64,000 nt of DNA from Plotosus lineatus. Its lineage: Eukaryota; Chordata; Actinopteri; Siluriformes; Plotosidae. The position numbers were made by a program, and so were the translations under genes. The stretch is from the NCBI GenBank assembly GCA_024760905.1, contig CM045733.1:70031001-70095000 (forward strand), given 5' to 3'. Under the pieces are notes generated by a model, which was not told the DNA's origin, did no database searches, and was given only the letters and a program-made list of their open reading frames with translations. Of the stretch, positions 33,878 through 46,104 are shown piece after piece. Each line of letters begins with the position of its first letter. Position 1 is the stretch's first letter.

Positions 33878-34750
33878 TCAGGGGTCAGGAACCTATGGCT
33901 TGCGAGCCAGATGTGGCTCTTTTGATGACTGCATCTGGCTCTCAGGTAAATCAGGTGTCCTTTCTTAACAGAATAACAAATACATAATTTCACTGTCATT
34001 TAAATAAAAATACAGAAAAAGCCATCAAATAAATCTCGCACATTTAAATCTATACATCTATTTTCAATGCCATGTCACTGTGGCGCGCAGCAGCGAGCCA
34101 ATCCTTTCTGTACTCGTGTGTGGGCGGGTCCGATGCCTTGAAACTCTAATTTTATTGGCTCATAACAGCAGCCACAGACTGCGCAAGTTATTTTTGAGTA
34201 AAGAGGTAAATTTCCTCGTTTTAGATCAGCTCATTTGCACGAAGCCAAACACAAATGGACAGACATGGAAAAACTTCAGCCCGCAGACTGGCTGATTGCC
34301 AAAACTTGGAATGCGCTCCCTGTCACATAAACACTGCAGCGCGGGAGTCCTGTCGTATTGACCATGTTTGGCTCCACATGCTCACGCGTGCGGTCCTTCT
34401 CACCTGAAAAACATCAAGACCAACCTGCGGTCATGTGTAATAGATGGAAGCCTAAACACCTGCATGAAGCTGAACCGCAGCACGTATCAACCAGACTACA
34501 AATCCATCAGCAAAACCATGCAGCACCAGAAGTCGCATTAATAGTAAAAAGTCCTTTTCTTGTTAATAAATAACTTTGTTATGACAATGTTGTTTAAAAT
34601 AAATTCAGTCTTATTCTCTCAAATTGTTGGTCTTCTTTTTCAATTTAGTTGTATTCAGTATTAGTATATATACTGTATATGGCTCTCAGAGGATTAGATT
34701 TTAAAATATGTCTTTTGGCTCTCTTAGTCAAAAAGGTTCCCGACCCCTGA
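33878..34750. mobile_element. 873-bp non-autonomous hAT element
   Basis: An exact 8-bp duplication, tataatgc, flanks it (33870-33877 and 34751-34758). The inverted ends are tcaggggtcaggaacc and the complement of tcaggggtcgggaacc. The interior has no full transposase but matches 3660-4100. The 8-bp duplication is the hAT hallmark. Confidence 0.92.
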
Positions 34751-34758
34751 TATAATGC

Positions 34759-35614
34759 AATAATTTGCAGGAGAAATTAAGCAATTATTTAAATGTTTAG
34801 AATAACCCTTAATTGATTAAATGACCAGATTTGGTCACCATTACCGCTCCATCTGTCTCTTAGTGGCATCCATCCAAGTCTCTATTTTCTGTGTATATAC
34901 ATCAATTGTGGTTTTAATTGGTTGCCTATATTTTATTTCAGATTCCCTGAAATTAATTTCAAATTACTGTCTTGACTATGATTTGAATACCAAATTATCA
35001 TTATTTATATCATCTGTTTATTTAACACTCAGGTCCTGGACTACAGCTGTGTAACAGGCCTCAGCAGTTCGGCACAGGCCAGGATGGGTTTCACACATAC
35101 CATCTAAGCGCAAACGTTTTTTACATCTCACTGCCAGAGTACAACGAGTAGCTCGTGTTATTTACAACTCTGACTGAGTAATCACATCTAAAATAGTTTT
35201 AGATATGCACATGAACTGGGACATTGTGTCTTTTGGGGAATCTTGTCTCCTCACACAGTTCAAAGACACGCTCATTTGGCTAAATGGCTGCTCCAAATTT
35301 GTCCCTTGGTGTAAGGGAGAATTTGAATGGCTGTGTGTCTGTTGGCCATACCTTGGGATGGCGAACTGTTCAGGGTGTACACTGCCTTTGCCCAGTCTCA
35401 GCTTACTTCATTTTGATATACCTTTCTATCTGTGAAATAGTATGGATTCTGTGTGTATACAGTTTAGTAGCTACGGTAGGCTACAGTACTACCCAAGGTT
35501 TTTCATGTAGGTTTACGTTCTATTAAACAGACAGCACTGTAGTTTTCAAAAATGCCCACTGTGGTGGTGGGGGTGGGGGGGTATTGCATTATTTTACTTT
35601 ACATTGCATTATAT
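34759..35614. other. no gene seen; SINE tail B fragment near 35355-35400
   Basis: 35340-35400 looks like a decayed tail B block (gatggcgaactgttcagggt). The remainder has no recognisable feature. Confidence 0.45.
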
Positions 35615-36549
35615 CAGGGGTGGGTAACCCATGGCTCAACTGCAAAAAGAAAATGCCGCTTATTTACTCACATCGGAAGCAGTTTGGGCTTCCAGAGAGT
35701 TAAACCAGCTTTCACCTGAATGATGGGAGAATCTGCCTAAGGCAGAGTCCTGCAAAGGTCGGGTACCCACAGGTACCCAGTGGGTACCCTTTCAAAAATG
35801 CTCTTTCAGAGTTGAAAATTACATAGATGAAAATTAACAGTCATGAGTGTGGGTGGATATTTATTTGGTGTGGGCGGGGTGATTTTGTGTGTGTGTGTTC
35901 TTGATCTGCTGTGTTGGTGATTTCCAAATTCTTGTGCTCATGGCAAGGAGTGCTCTCTCCAGCAGCAGGCGAGAGAGATTTTTCCACCGCCGGGGTTTAA
36001 TCCAGGAACAGAAATCACAGCTGAAGTAAGAGATGGTGAATGAGATTTGTTACACGCTCCACTGAAAGTAGGTGCTTGTCACAAGTGACACACGGAGCTT
36101 GTGAGACGAAGTGCGGCTTATCCAGACTTCCGATCTTTCAAGTGAGCAAGTGCACGTTGAATACTTGTTTAGTACACATCTGGCTGCACCCTGTCCCACA
36201 CTTGTTGGGATAGATATGCTTTTTCTTTATAAAAATGGACTCGAAACACATTCATTCATTTTCTGAACCACTTAACCCTAATTCGGGTTGCGGGGAGGCT
36301 GGCGATTTTAAAAAAAAATCCAAGTGTTTTTGTTGCCAGCAGAATTGTAATTGAATTGTCTCTGCAGTCGTTTAAATCAATGCAACACACTGTTGTTTTA
36401 TATTAACATGAAGGAAAACGGGGGAAAACATTCTATGCAGTGTTATTTGATTTTAAATGTCAAAAAAGGATTTGTGGCTCCCAGTGTTTTCTTTAATGTG
36501 GAAAACGGGTCCAAATGGCTCTTTGAATGGTAAAGGTTGCCGACCCCTG
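35615..36549. mobile_element. probable hAT-derived region
   Basis: It begins caggggtgggtaacccatgg and ends ggttgccgacccctg, both typical hAT termini, but I find no matching 8-bp duplication, so the two ends may belong to different insertions. 36119-36175 repeats sequence also present at 16361-16420 (the block with tctttcaagtgagcaag). Confidence 0.5.
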
Positions 36550-36564
36550 AACTAGAAGTATCCA

Positions 36565-36975
36565 GAATACTAAGGCAGGTTCCATTCTGATGATGACCTT
36601 GTTTCATACATTAACCTTCTTAGCACTTCTGCAGCAAAACGTTTTCCTTCCTGACTCATATCAAGCAGTTCTACTTTTTCATGCAGCGTCATTACCTTTT
36701 TCTGGCGCTTCCGCGCCTTACCAGAAGCCTGAGAAGGTGCCCAGCGTTTGGGTGGCATGATGGAGTTTAACTGTAATTAAAGACACACACACTGAAAAAG
36801 CACAGGCACAAAGTGTGCACAAATGAGGAAAAAGGGGCGTTGCATCATCTCAACCAATCAGCAGGAAGGAGAACAGCCATTGGCTGAATTTGAATCACAT
36901 GACAGTTGCTCGGCATCCCGCGAATATACAAAGCCCAGAGTGCAAACCCGCGAATAGTCAAGGGCCTACTGTACA
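36565..36975 (-). mobile_element. Tigger-like element, 5' half with transposase N-terminus
   Basis: The minus strand encodes MPPKRWAPSQASGKARKRQK then TLHEKVELLDMSQEGKRFAA, the psq-type helix-turn-helix start of a Tigger transposase (36758 downward). The end at 36975 is the terminal repeat gtaggcccttgactattcgc (minus strand). The remainder of the element is absent. Confidence 0.75.
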
Positions 36976-36985
36976 TATCAAATAA

Positions 36986-37501
36986 ATGGATTCTATTCAA
37001 AGGTACAACTCTGGCAACAACATGTGGAAAGTGGCAAACTTGAAATGTTCACGGCAAGATTTCCCTGCATTGTGTGAGATAATAGTTCAACATTTAAAAA
37101 CTCTTGAGGAGAAGAAGTCATTTAATTTCTCATCAGCCTCCACTGAATGCCTTGACTGGGTCAGGGACCAATATAGCTCAGCATCAGTCGGTGGAAAGGA
37201 CGTGACCTCACAGGAGCAGGAGGAACTCGCTGAACTGAGACATAGTCCTGGTTTAATGCGAAGCTTTGGTGATCTACCTCTGGACAGTTTTTGGTTGGCT
37301 ACTGCCAAGGAGTCCCCATTCTGGCAAACAAAGCTATTTTGGCATTGCTCCCCATTTTCCATGACATATCTGTGTGATGTGAGTTTTCCCAGCCTCACTG
37401 CTATAAAAACTAAAAACAGAGAGACTGAGATCCTGCTAGGACATCAGCACTATGTTGATCCAGACAGGCCCAGGTCTCACACCGAGTCAGAAGAAATATG
37501 A
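36986..37501 (+). pseudogene. hAT transposase C-terminal fragment (ZBED5/SCAND3-like)
   Basis: A 171-codon open frame shows the hAT C-terminal dimerisation region: LPLDSFWLATAKESPFW followed by PFSMTYLCDVSFPSLTAIKT and KNRET. In intact hAT proteins this region carries the FW, TSYLCE.GFS and NK.R motifs. The N-terminal zinc finger and catalytic Asp residues are missing. A hAT-type end (gattgaaaaccactg) follows near 37690. It could be mistaken for a host gene. Confidence 0.7.
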
Positions 37502-37694
37502 ATGATTGTAAAATACTTTTCCTTTGTGTTTATTCAAGACACTGATGAATGTCTTTATTTTCAATACACACAGAGGTGAGAGCTACAGAGGTTCATTTTT
37601 AAACATTTCCTTCTAGTGGTGTGCCTCTTGATTTTTTTTTTTTTTTTTTTCAATGAAAAAAGTGCCTTGGCTCAAAAAAGATTGAAAACCACTG

Positions 37695-38340
37695 ATCTAT
37701 AGGAAGGCCTTCCTGGAACGGTGGATGCTCTTATAACAGCAAAGGTGGCCAAGTCTGGAATGGAGTGTTCCAACAGGCACACGTTAGTGGAGTGATATGG
37801 TGTCCAAGAACTTTTGCTCATTTCGTAGACATCCATATAATATGGTCTTCTTATTATACTTAAACTTAAGAGTTTTAATATTAATATTCAATCATATTAC
37901 ATTGAACATTAGTTCGATGACGTAAAGACGTATTTCCATGAAAATACTCGATCTGAGTCAAGACCGTCGTTGTGAGATTAACGGCATCACAGCGCCATCT
38001 CGTGTTTAAAGCGAGTCATTGCAGTTTTCCATTCACACGACTCATGGTCGTCTCTCGTTGCTAAGTATTCGTTTATTTGCTCTTTTCAACTCTTTGTAGT
38101 AAATTGTTCAAATCTCATAAAAGAATTTCAGTGTAAACAAAACCAGCAAAAGCGTATAAAGTCGACTCTACTGGTTTTAAAGCGTGAATAAAGGATCGTG
38201 TTAAAAACGCCTCCGAGCTTTTCGAAAACTTCTCCAGCCAATCGATGTCGAATTCTCACAACATGACTCCTCCCATATCAGTACTATCCCCGCCCCCTAG
38301 TGTTTGCAGTGCCGGCGCAACGCTTTCCAATGCAGAACTG
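37695..38340. other. upstream flank of dact4
   Basis: No repeats or exons are evident in the 650 bases before the CpG-richer start region. A regulatory role is plausible but I can name no site. Confidence 0.4.
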
Positions 38341-38644
38341 AGCGGTGTGTCTCAGTGGGACAGGCTGTGTCATGAACTAGAAATATAGACCCAATGTGGA
38401 CGGGTTCTATACGTGATATCGAGGACGAATGTTCTGTTTGCTCGAGATGTTTGTTTTCCCCGTGAGCGGAAGAAATGCAAAAGTTCGCAATTGAGTAATG
38501 TGGAGGAGGTCAGGACTTGTTTCCGGCGGCTCGCTGAAATACCTGGAGGTGGCTGTGATGCTTCTGCTCTAACAATCCAACCGGCGGATTGATGCCGCAT
38601 TGACAATCGACCGTGCACAGGACGCACACGCGCGCACGCGCACT

Positions 38645-38680
<36 letters not shown>

Positions 38681-38733
38681 CGACGCGCTTGTGGGTCGGC
38701 GGATCATCTCGCCTGCCGGACTGCACGTTCGGG
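38341..38733 (+). promoter_or_regulatory. dact4: CpG-rich 5' region of dact4
   Basis: CpG density rises sharply from about 38580 and stays high through exon 1, unlike the surrounding AT-rich DNA. A (GA)n run (38650-38678) lies about 55 bases before the start codon, probably in the 5' untranslated region. The transcription start is not determinable from sequence. Confidence 0.5.
38650..38678. repeat. (GA)n microsatellite near the dact4 start codon
   Basis: About 14 GA units immediately before gaatcgacgcgcttg. Confidence 0.95.
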
Positions 38734-38970
38734 ATGTCGGGGCGCAGGAGCTGCGTGAACTCGCTGTGGTCGGGTAGCGAGAGGCTCCGGATCGGAGAGC
38801 GGCTCAAAGCGACCCTGGCCGGCATCGTGGAGCTCGACGTGCTCCGAGGGCGCCAGCTGGAGCTCATCGACTCGGTGCTGGATGAGAGCGGGAACATCAG
38901 ACACTGCGAGCGGCAGAAGAACCTCGACAGCGCCGCCGATGATGGTGCAGTGACCACCTCCAGGCAACAG
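38734..38970 (+). CDS. dact4: dact4 exon 1
   Basis: 79 codons, MSGRRSCVNSLWSGSERLRI to TTSRQQ. The donor is gtcagc (weak but GT). The segment GERLKATLAGIVELDVLRGR lines up with the N-terminal homology box of Dact proteins. GC content and CpG count are far above the flanks. The start is the first ATG in frame after an in-frame-incompatible leader. Confidence 0.88.
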
Positions 38971-39377
38971 GTCAGCGAGGACGCGCTTTTGCTCCTTTTT
39001 TTTTTTTTTTTTTTTGGGGAGGGGGTTCCTTCATTTCTAGCATAAATCTTCAACTATTTCGTGCAACAAGCACCTGCAGTGTGTCAAACGTTCTGATGAC
39101 GTCAGCCACCCGAGGTGCCACTATTTACAATCAAAGCTTCCAAAAGCACATCTGGCCGACATTGTCTGCGCCTGAAGCTACAACACAGTAAAGGCTTCAG
39201 TGATTCACTGAGCATAGCACGTGTTGATTTCACTCAGATTAAGAAGAGTCTCACCGAGGTACGACCCAGATGATCAGGTTTCTATGTAGACTTTAATAAA
39301 ACACACTCTTGATTTGGTGAGTTGATGTGGCAAGGTGAGATCCTGTCCAGGTACTGGATGGCTCTGTAGGCCTGTTT

Positions 39378-39423
<46 letters not shown>

Positions 39424-39425
39424 AA

Positions 39426-39456
<31 letters not shown>

Positions 39457-40709
39457 GGGGGAAGTGGTTGTCTGAAGTAACACTTGGGTTAAAAGTGGCT
39501 CCAGAGAAGACAGTCCTGCTTATTAAACAGATGTTGAGTAGCCAAGCTTAAACACAATGAAGATTTCCACCTCTGTGCAGCTGTTATTCCACAAAACTCA
39601 ACAATGCAGACACACAAGTTATTTGTACACATTCATTTCGAAATCACACACAAGTGGCCAGCAGGATGAACTGGCGTCTACAATTTAAGCAATCTGCAGC
39701 ACTTCATTCCAGAAGATCCCAAAGCTTCAGTAATCCTGAGCTGATCAGATCAAGCTGCAGTCAGAACTGGGGCACAACTGTACCAATGATTAGTCATCAC
39801 CCAGGTTCTGTTTGTTGCTTTTCCACCAATACATCCGGTCTTTTTTTTTTTTTTTTTTTGCATAAGCAGGGCCTGTTGGAATGAAATCTTGTCACCACCT
39901 TTGTGGTGGTTGTTAAACAGTGACTGAGGGATGGTTGGTTGGATGGATGACCATAATGCTGCTTGATGAAGAGGATGAAGATGAAGAAGAAGAGAGTAGT
40001 CCACATGGTTGCACAGGGGACCCAGTGAGTTGAATTCCAGGGAGGGACTCGGTGTGTTGTGCATCATGGAGTTATTTTAGACACAAGGTCTGTGAATTTC
40101 CATCAGGGATTCGACGCTGATTCATCTGTTACCAGTTAGAAATAAGTCATCCTTAAAATTACAGCCGGGGATAAATATGAAATCCTTAAAGAATCCTGAG
40201 AACCTTTCCATTGTTGGTGCTGCTGGGAAAAGAAAAGCCAAGTTTAATGACCATCTTGTGATTCAGTAGACTTTTAATCCTCGTGTGTGCACATCCGGTG
40301 ACATGGATATGAGAGCTGGAGTAAGTGCTCCATCATGAGATAAGAGGAATCACCGTGAAGCACCTCCCACACCTCCAGTTCCAGTTTCTGACCATTTTGA
40401 TAATGAATCTTGTGTAACTCTCTTTTTTTCTGTATGGCCGGCTGCTCTTTCTGAACTGATGGCTAAGTGGAAAATGGCCAGTTCGAAGTCTCAGATCGGA
40501 TTTCACTAAGCCCTTGGTATTGCTGCTCATCCCCCAACCTTCTTTTGTGGAATCAAATCAACTGTAATTTCATACTTTGATTATGCACAGCACAAACATT
40601 TCATATCCAGCGCAGTGTTTGGACATCTCGGTTGTACTGCATTCATTTGTTTGTCAGGCAGACTCGTTTATAATTTCATGCTTGAGCTAAACCTGGTATG
40701 AAAGCAGTG

Positions 40710-40761
<52 letters not shown>

Positions 40762-43700
40762 AATGTTAACACCCCCCCCCCTGTTCTGTTCAAGTCAAAA
40801 TGTCCCATTTTGAAGTCCTACTTTGAGCAGTATGAGATGACTAAACCACTTTATATTGTTGATTTAATTTTTGCTGTTGGTCAAACTTCAAAAGTAAAGG
40901 TCATGAAATTTGATAGAGGCTGGCACCCATCTCAGCCAACTCTGGGCGAGGGCAGAGTACACCCTGGACAGAATACAGCCAGGCCATCGCAGGGCAGAAA
41001 TACGCTGACGTCTATACCGCCTACTCTTGAGGAAATAGACAGCGAGGGACATGGCTGGCCTTGATGACCCAGTTAGCTGCACTGGGGGGGGGGGGAGACA
41101 GTAGCAACCTGTTGAGAGTGGGGCTTGAACCCCCAACCTTGGGATCATTGATCCTGCACCTTACCACCACGCCACCTTATGGAATTTTGCTATGAGCAAT
41201 CCTTTTACCGATATGTATGGTGCTGCAGTAGTTAGCATGTCCACATCACCGCAAGGTTCGACTCCCAAACTCATTACGTTTTGTGTGGACTTGGCATGTT
41301 CTCCTCGTGCTTGTGTAGGTTTCCTCCAGGTGCACGTTCTTCTCACGGTCCATAAACTTGTACAGTAGGCTACACCAATTCACTTGAAGGTGTGAGTGTT
41401 TGTATGTGTGTTGGCCCTGTGACGACCTGACGAGCTGTTCATAGCGTACCCCGCCATTGCCCATAGTCAGCTGAGGTAGGCGCCGGCCTCCCTGCGACCC
41501 TAATTAGTATTAAGGAACTTTGAAAAATGACTGAATACATTAGTACAGTATATCCTAAACAGGAATGGCACGATCTGATTGGTTGTCGGGAAATGAAAAA
41601 GTATTATCCCAAATGGATTACACTTCAAACAAAATGGCAGACCGTCACGGTTTTTCAGGGTCACTTGGAGCAGGCGACGCCTTTATAATCACTGTGTATC
41701 ACATTATGTTTCTGCACAGTATGATCTTTAGATTTAAATGAGTATAGAAACACACATTTGCGGTTTATTCCCTGTTCTGTTTGGTATGGACTCGACTCTG
41801 AATGAGTAGGTTATAGACCGAAACCCCAAGCTACAGCAGTCAGCTACTTCTGTTCAGAGTGGATGGAGGTCACCTGATCTGCAGCTGTAATAATTAAAAT
41901 ATGTTCAAATGTTATACAACAATCACATTTTACAGCGCTGGTCTCCCCGTGACCCTCATTAGGATTGAGCAGATGAATCAATCTCATTTTAGATTGTTTA
42001 CATTGTTTACTTAGCAAGATTTTTATATTGTATTCTTACCTGTCATGATTTCAAATAATTGAGAGCATGACAGGTAAGAATACAATATAAAAATCTTGCT
42101 TTAATCTACTTTATTTTGGTTTATGTTGCTGTGTACCATATATTTTCACCGTTGCTGATCATACATGCCGTAATAATGACATAATCATATAAAATATAAG
42201 TTGGAGCAGTGGGTGGATGAATAAAGCCTCCAGAAATGAGATTGTAATGATTCTGTATTCTATGTATTGCGAGCTCTTTTAGTTCCAGGGACAACAAGGC
42301 TATGACAGTCGGTGGAGGTCAACTGGATCTGTGTCAGGTTTAACATCTGTGAGGTGATATTTCTTCTTTTCCTTTCGGCTGGTCCCTTCACGGGTCACCA
42401 CAGCGAATCATCTGCCTCCATCTCACCCTATCCTCTGCATCTTCTCTTACACCAACTACCTTCACCACATCCATAAATCTCCTCCTTGGTCTTCCACTAG
42501 GCCAGGGGTCAGCAACCCAAAATGTTCAAAGAACCATATTGGACCAAAAAAAATAAAAACACGTCTGTCTGGAGCCGCAAAAAATAAAATCCTCATATAA
42601 TCATAATATGAATTCAACATGTGCTGTATATTAGCCGACTATCAAAATGACTAACTAGGCTACAAATACATAATGAGCATTCGTGCTGAAATGTTTATTT
42701 TCCGTGCAGCGCGTCCTGGAGACGACAACAACAGCATGTGATGACTCTGATGTTCGGTATTTTGTGCTTTAAGTTTAACTTTCATTTCTATATAAATGTA
42801 TTATGTTTTGTTGCATTGATGAAATTACTGAAATTCAATAAAGAAATCAGCGGCCCATCAGTTTACATACCTGCACAACAGGTCAATCGCATCACATGAC
42901 TCATCACAGGCGATTGAGTACAAAGATTGTTTCTCCCTCCTGCTGATTGGCTGCAGATGATGTGTACACGTCTTTTTTTTTCCCTCCTTCGTGCACAAGT
43001 TATCACAACATGATTGCTTGAACTGCAAAGTGAATTTTTTTGAGTGTTTTTAATGATTCTTTAAGCCCTGTGATGTCACTCAAACGTCCTGCAGCTTCTC
43101 CAGCTTCTGCTAAGGAGCCTGAGCACTTTATTCATTAATAAATATTATTATCACAGTACAGTTTGGAGATGCAGTCCTCTTCTTAAATCTATCTTTGCGC
43201 TCCTCTAATTTCTCCAGTAGGGCAGTGGTGGTCTAGTGGTTAGGGTGCTGGATCGCTGATCCTAAGGTTGGGGGTTCGAGTCCCCACCAAGGTTGTCACT
43301 GTCCCCCCCAGTGTAGCTAACTGGATTATCAAAGGCGGGCCATGTCTGTCACTGTCTATGGTGAGAGGTTCATGTAAAAGAACCATTGCTGACTTTCGTA
43401 AAAGAGTAGGCTGCAAAGCCGCCTACGACCTGGAGAGGGATGGGCTCCGCCAGGCCAAATCGGCCCAAGTCTCGCCATGAAGGCGCCCCAACGACATCCT
43501 CAGTTGTTGAGGGATAAGCGAAGTGAAGAAGTGAATTTCTCCAGTAGTACTGCAATCACACTTTTTCTCTCGATCCCAACTGGGTGGTCGGCTGCAAATT
43601 TCGCATGCCTTCCGTGGAAATGTCTTTCCAAATTAGTCTTTTTATTATTTGACAGCTTCTCCTTACAAAGCAAACATGCAGGCAATCCTTCCGCATTGGC

Positions 43701-45953
43701 TATGAAAGCAAATGATTCGGTCCATTCTTCCTTGAATCCTCTGATCTCATCAGCTATCTTTCTCTTTTTTTCCTTTGGGATTCCTGGCTTATGACGCACC
43801 CCCTGATTTGTTTACAACAGTAACCTGCCTGGTAACGCGTCTCGCTGAAGCATGTGTCGCAGGCTATGATGCAAATGTTCATTGACAGAAATGTTAAAAT
43901 GTTGGCCTAATATTTTTTTATACAAATTTTTAAAACCTGAGAAAATGTTAAGAATGTTTGTCAGGCTTGACCTCCTACAGAAACCATATTAAAAAACCCC
44001 ATCTTTTTCCATTTTCATACATTTTTGAAAAAGCTCCAGGAAGCCACTAGGGTGGCGCTAATGAGCCGCATGCGACTCGCGAGCGGTGGGTTGCCGACCC
44101 CTGCTCTAGGCCTTCTGTCTGGTAGTTCCAAGCTCAGCATCCTACTATCAATATATTTACTATCCCTCCTCTGTACATGTCCAAACCATCTCAATCTAAC
44201 CTCTCTGACTGTCTCCAAAACCTCTAACATGTGCTGTCCCTCTGATGGACTCATCCCTGATCCTATCCATCCTCGTTACTCCCAAAGAGAACCTCAACAT
44301 TTTCATGTCTGGTCTGTAAGGTGATCCAGAATAGAAAAATGGCACTCCCGATGTTGCAGTATTGTCGTGAGTACAACAGTTTTGCAAAGATATCCCAACT
44401 TTAAATCATCACTTCTAGTATTTATTCATTCATTTTCTGAACTGCTTAATCCTAAATGGGATTGCAGGGAGACTGGTGCCCATCTCGGGAGAGTACACCC
44501 AGGACAGCTCGCCAGGCCATCGCAGGACAGAAACACGCTGACGGCTGTGCAGCTAGTCTTGTCAAAGGTCAGCGGCGGTTCTTCTACGTGCCTCACACCA
44601 TAGACCGTGAGAGACATGGCTGGCCTTTGACAACCCAGTTAGCTAAACTGGAGGGACAGCGGTGACATCAGTTGGCAGTGGGGCTTGAACCCCCAACCTT
44701 AGGATCGGCAATACAGCACCTTACCACTGAGCCTCCACAGCCCCCACTTCTAAAATATGTCACACATTCATGTTAATTGTTGGTTTTAAGTTTGCTTCTT
44801 AAAACTTAGACAAAAATACTTCACTAAAGTGTCAGGGTTGTTATTGATCATAATCCACTCCTGACAATAGTTGGGGGAGGGGCATCATTCTGTATCGCAT
44901 CGCATTGAAGATGTCGCATTTTGCACATGTCGACCTACATCTAGTGTCGTCGTATCCTTCTACCTGGAACTAGAACGGCGTGCAGTATACTGTGCAGTAT
45001 ATACTTTTGGTACCAATGTTATCTGTAAACAGGTCGTAATCAGTGGACATCATTAATGATGGATTGTCAATCAGGTGCTTAAAAATGAATTCTACATACG
45101 TCTGCATTGCTGACACGACACCCTGGCAAAAATGATTAATCAGGATTCACGAAATAAAACATTGGATTCAAGCAGAAAAATTCTTCATATCAGAGATACT
45201 ATCTTGCTGCATGGACAGATCATTTAAATTCAAACGAAATCTTGGCGCAAGTTGTTCCAGGCTATAAATAGGTTTCATAATCTCTGATTTTATCTTGTAA
45301 TCTTTCCATAGGAAACGCTGTACTAGAGCATTTAGACCACTATTCATTATTCCACGATATTCATGATATTGACGTGTTGAGGATGTTATTGTTGCGGTGT
45401 CAGAGGGCACGGAACGCTGGAACAGCACTGCTGAGCACACACTTTCATCAACAAAACAAAACAGCATTCACATCTACACCCATTCATCGTGCCTTGGTTG
45501 TCCCTGAGTTTTCTGTGTGAAATGACTGCACACTAGAATATGCTTTAAAAAAACAACAACATAAACTAAGAACCCATAAATATACAGAAACACTACGAAA
45601 GAAAGCATTGGACAGTACAGTGAACCAAACATGATGGATCAGTCACATCCTTAAACATGGATTTAATGAAAGATCTGTAACAAAGTTGTAACCACGCCCA
45701 TTCATTCAATCAAATGTAAACTGTAATTGTACAAGTCGGCCTTCAGGCCACAAAATACTGAATAAACAAATCTGGATAAGTTAAGTTTTCAGAACAAGAC
45801 TGCACCCAGAACCATGTGGTTTAGGTCCACATGTAATCTATATCTATATCATGCACAACTGCAGCATTTTTACATAACATCAATCTGCTGAGGAAAAAAT
45901 TCCTCTGTCTGAGATAGAGATAAGTATTGCTGCTGAATTGGTTGTGTGGGCGA

Positions 45954-45998
<45 letters not shown>

Positions 45999-46046
45999 CG
46001 GCAGTACACAGCACTGAAGAGGGGGTGGTAGTCACATCCAGGACTG

Positions 46047-46104
<58 letters not shown>

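Larger units (their letters stand above)
39017..40916. other. dact4 intron 1, simple repeats only
   Basis: (GT)n at 39379-39420 followed directly by (GA)n at 39426-39452, a T-run at 39841-39859, and (GT)n at 40711-40750. I saw no exon. Confidence 0.6.
42503..44103 (-). mobile_element. hAT transposon, 1601 bp, with BED-finger fragment and a SINE insert
   Basis: The inverted ends caggggtcagcaaccc and complement of caggggtcggcaaccc are flanked by cactaggc (42495-42502) and ctctaggc (44104-44111), 7 of 8 matching. The minus strand at 43799 encodes MRHKPGIPKEKKRKIADEIR and then WTESFAFIANAEGLPACLLC, the N-terminus of a GTF2IRD2-like hAT transposase with zinc-finger Cys and His residues. The SINE cuts this frame; no catalytic domain is present, so it is non-autonomous. 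Confidence 0.9.
42365..44325 (-). mobile_element. RTE-like LINE 3' end, reverse, split by a hAT element
   Basis: 42365-42502 is the LINE tail and 44104-44325 is the coding end, both on the minus strand. Read together without the insert they align with 21638-21952. The junction at each side is the hAT target duplication. Confidence 0.88.

Noticed and set aside
38370..39053. 227-codon minus-strand frame over dact4 exon 1
   Set aside because: It is antisense to a confidently identified exon, with Ser/Leu runs from the GA repeat and Lys runs from poly-T.
45168..45467. 99-codon minus-strand frame in dact4 intron 1
   Set aside because: No recognisable domain and no splice context; left as unassigned sequence.
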